In this document: positions 50,360 through 53,608 of the stretch, one piece after another | Position numbering within the stretch: the stretch's first letter is position 1 | How the letters are laid out: every line of letters begins with the position of its first letter | Origin: a virus | Direction: 5' to 3' (one strand) | IMG/VR virus record: IMGVR_UViG_3300044984_000739 | Coordinates: 1 to 53,608 of that record | DNA length: 53,608 bases | The notes under the pieces: model-generated | Database searches by the model: none | The model's input: the letters and a program-made list of their open reading frames with translations, nothing else | What the model was told of the DNA's origin: nothing | Position numbers and translations under genes: made by a program

Positions 50360-50367
50360 TATATTTG
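50360..50367 (+). promoter_or_regulatory. TAnnTTTG -7 element for groEL
   Basis: TATATTTG lies 17 bases before the groEL ATG at 50385, so the chaperonin pair has its own promoter. No CIRCE-type inverted repeat was seen in the 40-base gap. Confidence 0.7.
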
Positions 50368-50384
50368 TATTAAAATTAAATTAA

Positions 50385-51953
50385 ATGATAGTAAAAGAGA
50401 TTCACTTTGGCGATGACGGCCAAAAAAAACTAAAGTCTGGCATCAAGAAGATTGCTGGAGCGGTCAAGAGCACCATGGGTGCAAGAGGCAGGACGGTACT
50501 AATAGAGTCCGAGAATCACATTGGCGGTATAACTGTCACAAAGGACGGTGTAACTGTCGCTAGGTCTATCAATCTGTACGATCCAACTGAAAATTTAGCT
50601 GTAATGATGATGCGACAGGCAGCTGATCGCACTGCTGTTGTTGCTGGAGACGGAACCACAACGGCAATTGTGTTGGCAGAGTCTATTATTGACAACGCTG
50701 ACAATATTATCGACAGTGCCGACAATATTACAGAGGTGATACGTGAGATATCTGAGATAACGACTAAAATTTGCTCAAGGTTGAGCAAGATGTCCAAGAA
50801 ATTAAGTGGAAAGAAGCTACTTGACGTTGCCACCATCTCTGCGAATAACGACAGGGAGGTTGGCAAGATGATCGCTGACACATTTGGAAAGGTTAACGTT
50901 GTTACAGTCGAGAACAGTCAGACTCCAAGCACACATGTAGAGATAATCAGTGGAATGAAGATAGATCGGGGGTTCTCTTCTAAGTACTTCATTACTGATC
51001 AAAAAAAGCAGGAGTGTGTACTTGACAATCCGTATGTATTAATTACGGACCACGAGATATCCAACATACTAAACATAGAGAAGGTTATCGCTCACGTGAT
51101 ATCATCAAATAAGTCGTTACTAATCATCGGTCAGCTGAGTGCATCTGCACTAAACACGTTAAACTTGAACGTTGCACAGGGCAAGATAAAGGCCTGTAAC
51201 ATAATCCCACCATCATTTGGATACAGGAGCAAGGACCTGTTGTTTGACTTGTCTGTTTCGTTGGGCGGAACATACTTCTCTGAGGACACTGGTGACGATT
51301 TATCTGTTATTGAGGTTGAGGATCTTGGTCGTGCTTCTAGGGTTATTGTCAACAAGGACATGACGCTATTTATGCCGTTACCAGCCATGACTGATGCGAT
51401 AGACAAGAACATTCAGGTGTTAAAGGAATCAATTGCTGAGACTACAGACGTTAACGAGGTAAACTTTATAAACGAGAGAATCGCAAACATGTCTGGTGGA
51501 ATTGGTATCATATATGTTGGTGCACTTAGCGACATTGAGCAAAAAGAAAAGAAGGACCGTATTGACGATGCTGTGTGTGCTGTTAAGGCTGCACTAGAGG
51601 ACGGGATACTTCCTGGAGGAGGTGTTGCATTGATAGATGCGTTTGACCTTGAGTTTCCAGATGTAAGTACTACGGCTGAAAAGATAATGCTAAACGCTGT
51701 TGCGTCTCCATTTAAGCAGATTGTATTAAACTCTGGCAAGAATCCTGACTTAATTTTGGAAGACATGCCAATCGGTAGGAACTTTGGGTATGACGTGAAG
51801 AACGAGTGCTACGGTGACATGATCGGTATGGGAATTATTGATCCAACTAAGGTTACAAGAAATGCATTGATGAATGCGGTATCTGTTGCAACCACAATAA
51901 TGAGTACAGACGCAATAATAACAAACATAAGAGACTATGAAGGTTCTAAATAG
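50385..51953 (+). CDS. groEL: Phage-encoded chaperonin GroEL
   Basis: Encodes 522 residues and shows the complete group I chaperonin plan. ATP-site motifs: VKSTMGARGRTVLIE (about 28-41), TVTKDGVTVARS with D54 (equivalent of E. coli D52), AGDGTTTAIVLA with D89 (D87), and the catalytic Asp in KDRIDDAVCAVKAALEDG (about 394, equivalent to D398), then ILPGGGVAL. The apical domain is present. The Gly-Gly-Met C-terminal repeat of bacterial GroEL is absent, and sequence is divergent. It would refold large phage virion proteins with the adjacent co-chaperonin. groEL precedes groES, the reverse of the bacterial order. Confidence 0.95.
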   Translation: MIVKEIHFGDDGQKKLKSGIKKIAGAVKSTMGARGRTVLIESENHIGGITVTKDGVTVARSINLYDPTENLAVMMMRQAADRTAVVAGDGTTTAIVLAESIIDNADNIIDSADNITEVIREISEITTKICSRLSKMSKKLSGKKLLDVATISANNDREVGKMIADTFGKVNVVTVENSQTPSTHVEIISGMKIDRGFSSKYFITDQKKQECVLDNPYVLITDHEISNILNIEKVIAHVISSNKSLLIIGQLSASALNTLNLNVAQGKIKACNIIPPSFGYRSKDLLFDLSVSLGGTYFSEDTGDDLSVIEVEDLGRASRVIVNKDMTLFMPLPAMTDAIDKNIQVLKESIAETTDVNEVNFINERIANMSGGIGIIYVGALSDIEQKEKKDRIDDAVCAVKAALEDGILPGGGVALIDAFDLEFPDVSTTAEKIMLNAVASPFKQIVLNSGKNPDLILEDMPIGRNFGYDVKNECYGDMIGMGIIDPTKVTRNALMNAVSVATTIMSTDAIITNIRDYEGSK

Positions 51954-52194
51954 ATTTATATTAATAGAGAGGGTATTTGAGCAGAGAGAATCCAAGAGTG
52001 GATTAATACTCAGCGGTGACGACTCAAAGGACATGCGTTACCACAAGGCAACAGTCATAGAGACTGGTGTTAATATAGATGGAATATCTAGTGGTGACGT
52101 TATACTATTTGACAAGGTATCTGGTCACGATGTGCTTATAGGCGACCAAAGGATGTCGGTGATTCAGGAGAAGGACGTTGTTTGCGTTCTTTAA
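51937..52194 (+). CDS. groES: Co-chaperonin GroES-like (Cpn10)
   Basis: Encodes 85 residues, shorter than bacterial GroES (about 97). MKVLNRFILIERVFEQRESK opens the barrel, and the mobile-loop equivalent that docks to GroEL lies at about residues 15-32 (SKSGLILSGDD). SSGDVILFDKVSGHDV (GD turn) and a terminal strand follow. It overlaps groEL by 17 bases, implying coupled translation. The 3' end overlaps the opposite-strand gene by 59 bases. Confidence 0.88.
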   Translation: MKVLNRFILIERVFEQRESKSGLILSGDDSKDMRYHKATVIETGVNIDGISSGDVILFDKVSGHDVLIGDQRMSVIQEKDVVCVL

Positions 52195-52651
52195 GTTTAT
52201 TGTTGAATCTTTTGACGGCTATAGCCACTGTTTTTTGTGAAAAGGTGGCTGTCTGATTATAGATCCGTAGGTTTGTCTCAGGGAACATGTCTATACCGAG
52301 CAGCTTTTTATGCATCCCAGACACCATCTTTTTAGCCATTGGTGACAGCTCGAATAGTTCAGCCTCACCAAATCCCTTTGTCCTCCACTTTGATATGAAT
52401 CCATATCTATACAGCCTGTTGAATCTATCCTTGTCCCATGGCATGAAGTTGGCGTACTCTCTAAATGTTGTCCTGTTGAATAGGTGCTCACCATATAGGT
52501 AGAGTATCATCTCAAGGTCGTTGACCTTTTTTATGTCGTACTCGTACATTGTAAACTTTCGTACCAGTCCCCAATTCTTAAGGAAGTCATGCTTGACCTC
52601 TGACCTAACTACGATTTCTTTTTTTTGTTTTCTTATTCTTCTTTGAATCAT
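52136..52651 (-). CDS. Leftward DNA-binding-type protein (winged-helix-like)
   Basis: Encodes 171 residues; basic N-terminus (MIQRRIRKQKKEIVVRSEVK). The middle (EHLFNRTTFREYANFMPWDK followed by DRFNRLYRYGFISKWRTKGF) resembles a winged helix, with a wing-like FGEAELFELS. The C-terminus is basic. It is the only leftward gene in this part, with its own TAnnTTTG element (52684-52677). It probably regulates or binds DNA; no family is certain. Confidence 0.72.
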   Translation of the reverse strand: MIQRRIRKQKKEIVVRSEVKHDFLKNWGLVRKFTMYEYDIKKVNDLEMILYLYGEHLFNRTTFREYANFMPWDKDRFNRLYRYGFISKWRTKGFGEAELFELSPMAKKMVSGMHKKLLGIDMFPETNLRIYNQTATFSQKTVAIAVKRFNNKLKERKQRPSPESPTSFGRL

Positions 52652-52657
52652 TTTGAT

Positions 52658-52665
52658 TATATTTG
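52658..52665 (+). promoter_or_regulatory. Rightward TAnnTTTG -7 element, overlapping divergent promoter
   Basis: TATATTTG lies 47 bases upstream of the ATG at 52713. It sits only 12 bases from the leftward element at 52677, so the two promoters occupy the same DNA. Confidence 0.65.
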
Positions 52666-52676
52666 CATTATAGTAT

Positions 52677-52684
52677 CAAAGATA
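52677..52684 (-). promoter_or_regulatory. Leftward TAnnTTTG -7 element for the putative DNA-binding gene
   Basis: TATCTTTG read leftward lies 25 bases before the ATG at 52651. Together with 52658 it forms an overlapping divergent pair; the gene product might regulate both. Confidence 0.6.
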
Positions 52685-52712
52685 TAAAATAAACCTTTAA
52701 AAAACAAAAGAT

Positions 52713-53120
52713 ATGCCATTTGATGACAAAAAAAAAATCAGTAGATTAAAAGAGAAAGAAGCTAAACTTGTAAGCAAGGGTTACAAGGCTGTAGACGAAG
52801 GTAGAGACAAGAAGGCTGATAGAATATTAGGAAGAGCAGCGAACCTTGAGAATCGTATAATTACTTTAGAAGAAAAAGACAATATGCCAATGAAGAATTC
52901 GGCTATTGATATATTTAACAAGAAACGTTACGATATCTCTAGAGAATTTGACGGACAAGAGGTACCTGGTACACTAACTGTTAGACCTACTATTTTTGGT
53001 GGCACTGTTGAGACTGAGAGGTTTAATATGCCTGGAGGCGGAACAAGTATGTCAAGAACTAGAATGAACGATAAGGGACAACCTGTTAGAAGAGTTGTAA
53101 AAGATAAAAAAATAAATTAA
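52713..53120 (+). CDS. Hypothetical 135-aa basic protein
   Basis: Encodes 135 residues. The N-terminal half is a charged helix (KKISRLKEKEAKLVSKGYKA), and the second half has strands around VPGTLTVRPTIFGGTVETER and a Gly-rich loop (MPGGGTSMSR). Such helical Lys-rich proteins occur near structural genes of flavophages. Function unknown. Confidence 0.72.
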   Translation: MPFDDKKKISRLKEKEAKLVSKGYKAVDEGRDKKADRILGRAANLENRIITLEEKDNMPMKNSAIDIFNKKRYDISREFDGQEVPGTLTVRPTIFGGTVETERFNMPGGGTSMSRTRMNDKGQPVRRVVKDKKIN

Positions 53121-53130
53121 TAAATAAAAC

Positions 53131-53280
53131 ATGAAAGCAAAAGCAAAAATGGTTGAAAAGAAGACTGGCGAGAAGTATCCTTCTAAAATGGCTAAGGCTA
53201 AACACGAGAAGAAAGAAGGTAAAAAAGAGATGATCATGGAGTACGGAATGAAGGCTGCCATGAAGAAAATGAAAAAGTGA
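53131..53280 (+). CDS. Small highly basic 49-aa protein
   Basis: Encodes 49 residues, almost half Lys: MKAKAKMVEKKTGEKYPSKM then AKAKHEKKEGKKEMIMEYGM and KAAMKKMKK. Strongly basic, so nucleic-acid binding is plausible. Its TGA overlaps the GTG start of the next gene, indicating coupled translation. Confidence 0.7.
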   Translation: MKAKAKMVEKKTGEKYPSKMAKAKHEKKEGKKEMIMEYGMKAAMKKMKK

Positions 53281-53576
53281 AAGACCCTCGATTAGAGCGA
53301 GCTGGAGTCGAAGGTTTTAATAAGCCTAAGAAAACGCCAAGTCATCCGACTAAGAGCCATATCGTGGTTGCTAAGTCGGGTGATCAGGTAAAGCTCATTC
53401 GTTTTGGTCAGCAGGGAGTAAAGACCAATCAGACGGCTGGTCAGCGTGAGGCGTTTAAGAGCCGTCATGCAAAGAACATATCTAAGGGCAATATGAGTGC
53501 TGCATATTGGGCAGACAAGGTTAAGTGGTCACCAAGTGACACAAAGAGCCCTAGCAAAAAATGGATTAAGGGATGA
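53277..53576 (+). CDS. DUF6321-type phage protein
   Basis: Encodes 99 residues from a GTG start (GTGA overlap with the preceding stop). KDPRLERAGVEGFNKPKKTP, HPTKSHIVVAKSGDQVKLIR, FGQQGVKTNQTAGQREAFKS and RHAKNISKGNMSAAYWADKV are the signature blocks of the DUF6321 family, frequent in phages near structural genes. Very basic; function unknown, possibly nucleic-acid binding. Confidence 0.85.
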   Translation: MKDPRLERAGVEGFNKPKKTPSHPTKSHIVVAKSGDQVKLIRFGQQGVKTNQTAGQREAFKSRHAKNISKGNMSAAYWADKVKWSPSDTKSPSKKWIKG

Positions 53577-53608
53577 TAAACATAGTTGATAATTTCTTAG
53601 ATGATTTA
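53573..53608 (+). CDS. Start of a gene cut by the right window edge (12 codons)
   Basis: ATG at 53573 overlaps the preceding stop as ATGA and the frame stays open to the last base, giving MINIVDNFLDDL. Such an opening is common in phage 2-oxoglutarate/Fe(II) oxygenases, but 12 residues cannot prove it. Confidence 0.5.
   Translation, partial: MINIVDNFLDDL

Noticed and set aside
1-53608. Temperate-phage functions
   Set aside because: No integrase, excisionase, classical repressor cluster or att-like duplication was recognised, so a lytic lifestyle is more likely, though genes outside the window are unknown.

Overview
The window looks like a piece of a tailed (podovirus-type) phage genome infecting a Bacteroidota host, probably a flavobacterium. 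Three things support this. The intergenic gaps repeatedly carry the Bacteroidota -7 element TAnnTTTG, often only 5-25 bases from a start codon. Shine-Dalgarno sequences are essentially absent. The terminase, portal, major capsid and tail-hub proteins resemble those of crAss-like and related flavophage podoviruses. These family assignments come from memory of the families and from motifs visible in the sequence; no database search was run. Both edges cut through genes, so the genome continues on both sides or is circular.

Bases 1-32260 are the rightward virion module, in order: a truncated GroES-fold-like protein, a small TerL-adjacent protein, TerL, portal, scaffold-like protein, major capsid protein, a 254-aa protein, and a 97-aa protein on its own promoter and terminator. 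Two ring/connector-like proteins, a 1339-aa tail hub/stabilisation-type protein and a fibre with polythreonine linkers follow. Next are a glycosyltransferase-like protein, a second tail protein, a GNAT acetyltransferase and two internal-virion-type proteins. The module ends with a 3525-aa polyvalent protein carrying two HExxH zinc-protease-type motifs, an ADP-ribosyltransferase-like segment and a large helical C-terminus. This giant is probably packaged and ejected with the DNA.

Bases 32262-48140 are a leftward early/replication module meeting the virion module tail to tail. It holds a calcineurin-like phosphoesterase, VRR-NUC nuclease, SNF2-like helicase, primase-helicase, DUF3127-type single-strand binding protein, PD-(D/E)XK exonuclease and an RNA polymerase alpha-CTD-like protein. 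It also holds a lipoprotein, a secreted protein, several small membrane proteins and many small acidic proteins. A 388-bp gap (44534-44921) is packed with ATGTTRA/TYAACAT repeats and may be an origin or operator. At the upstream end, nine start codons sit exactly 3 nt after a conserved CTAGAA/TAGAA box, and a TAnnTTTG promoter precedes a candidate structured RNA (47900-48134) that ends in a tRNA-like T-arm.

Bases 48145-48674 are a non-coding, repeat-rich divergent control region. From 48704 rightward come two proteins sharing a C-terminal tail, a groEL-groES pair in inverted order, a leftward putative DNA-binding gene, and small proteins ending with a DUF6321-type protein and the first codons of another gene. 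The chaperonin genes could refold the phage's own large virion proteins. No DNA polymerase, integrase or recognisable lysis gene is present in the window.
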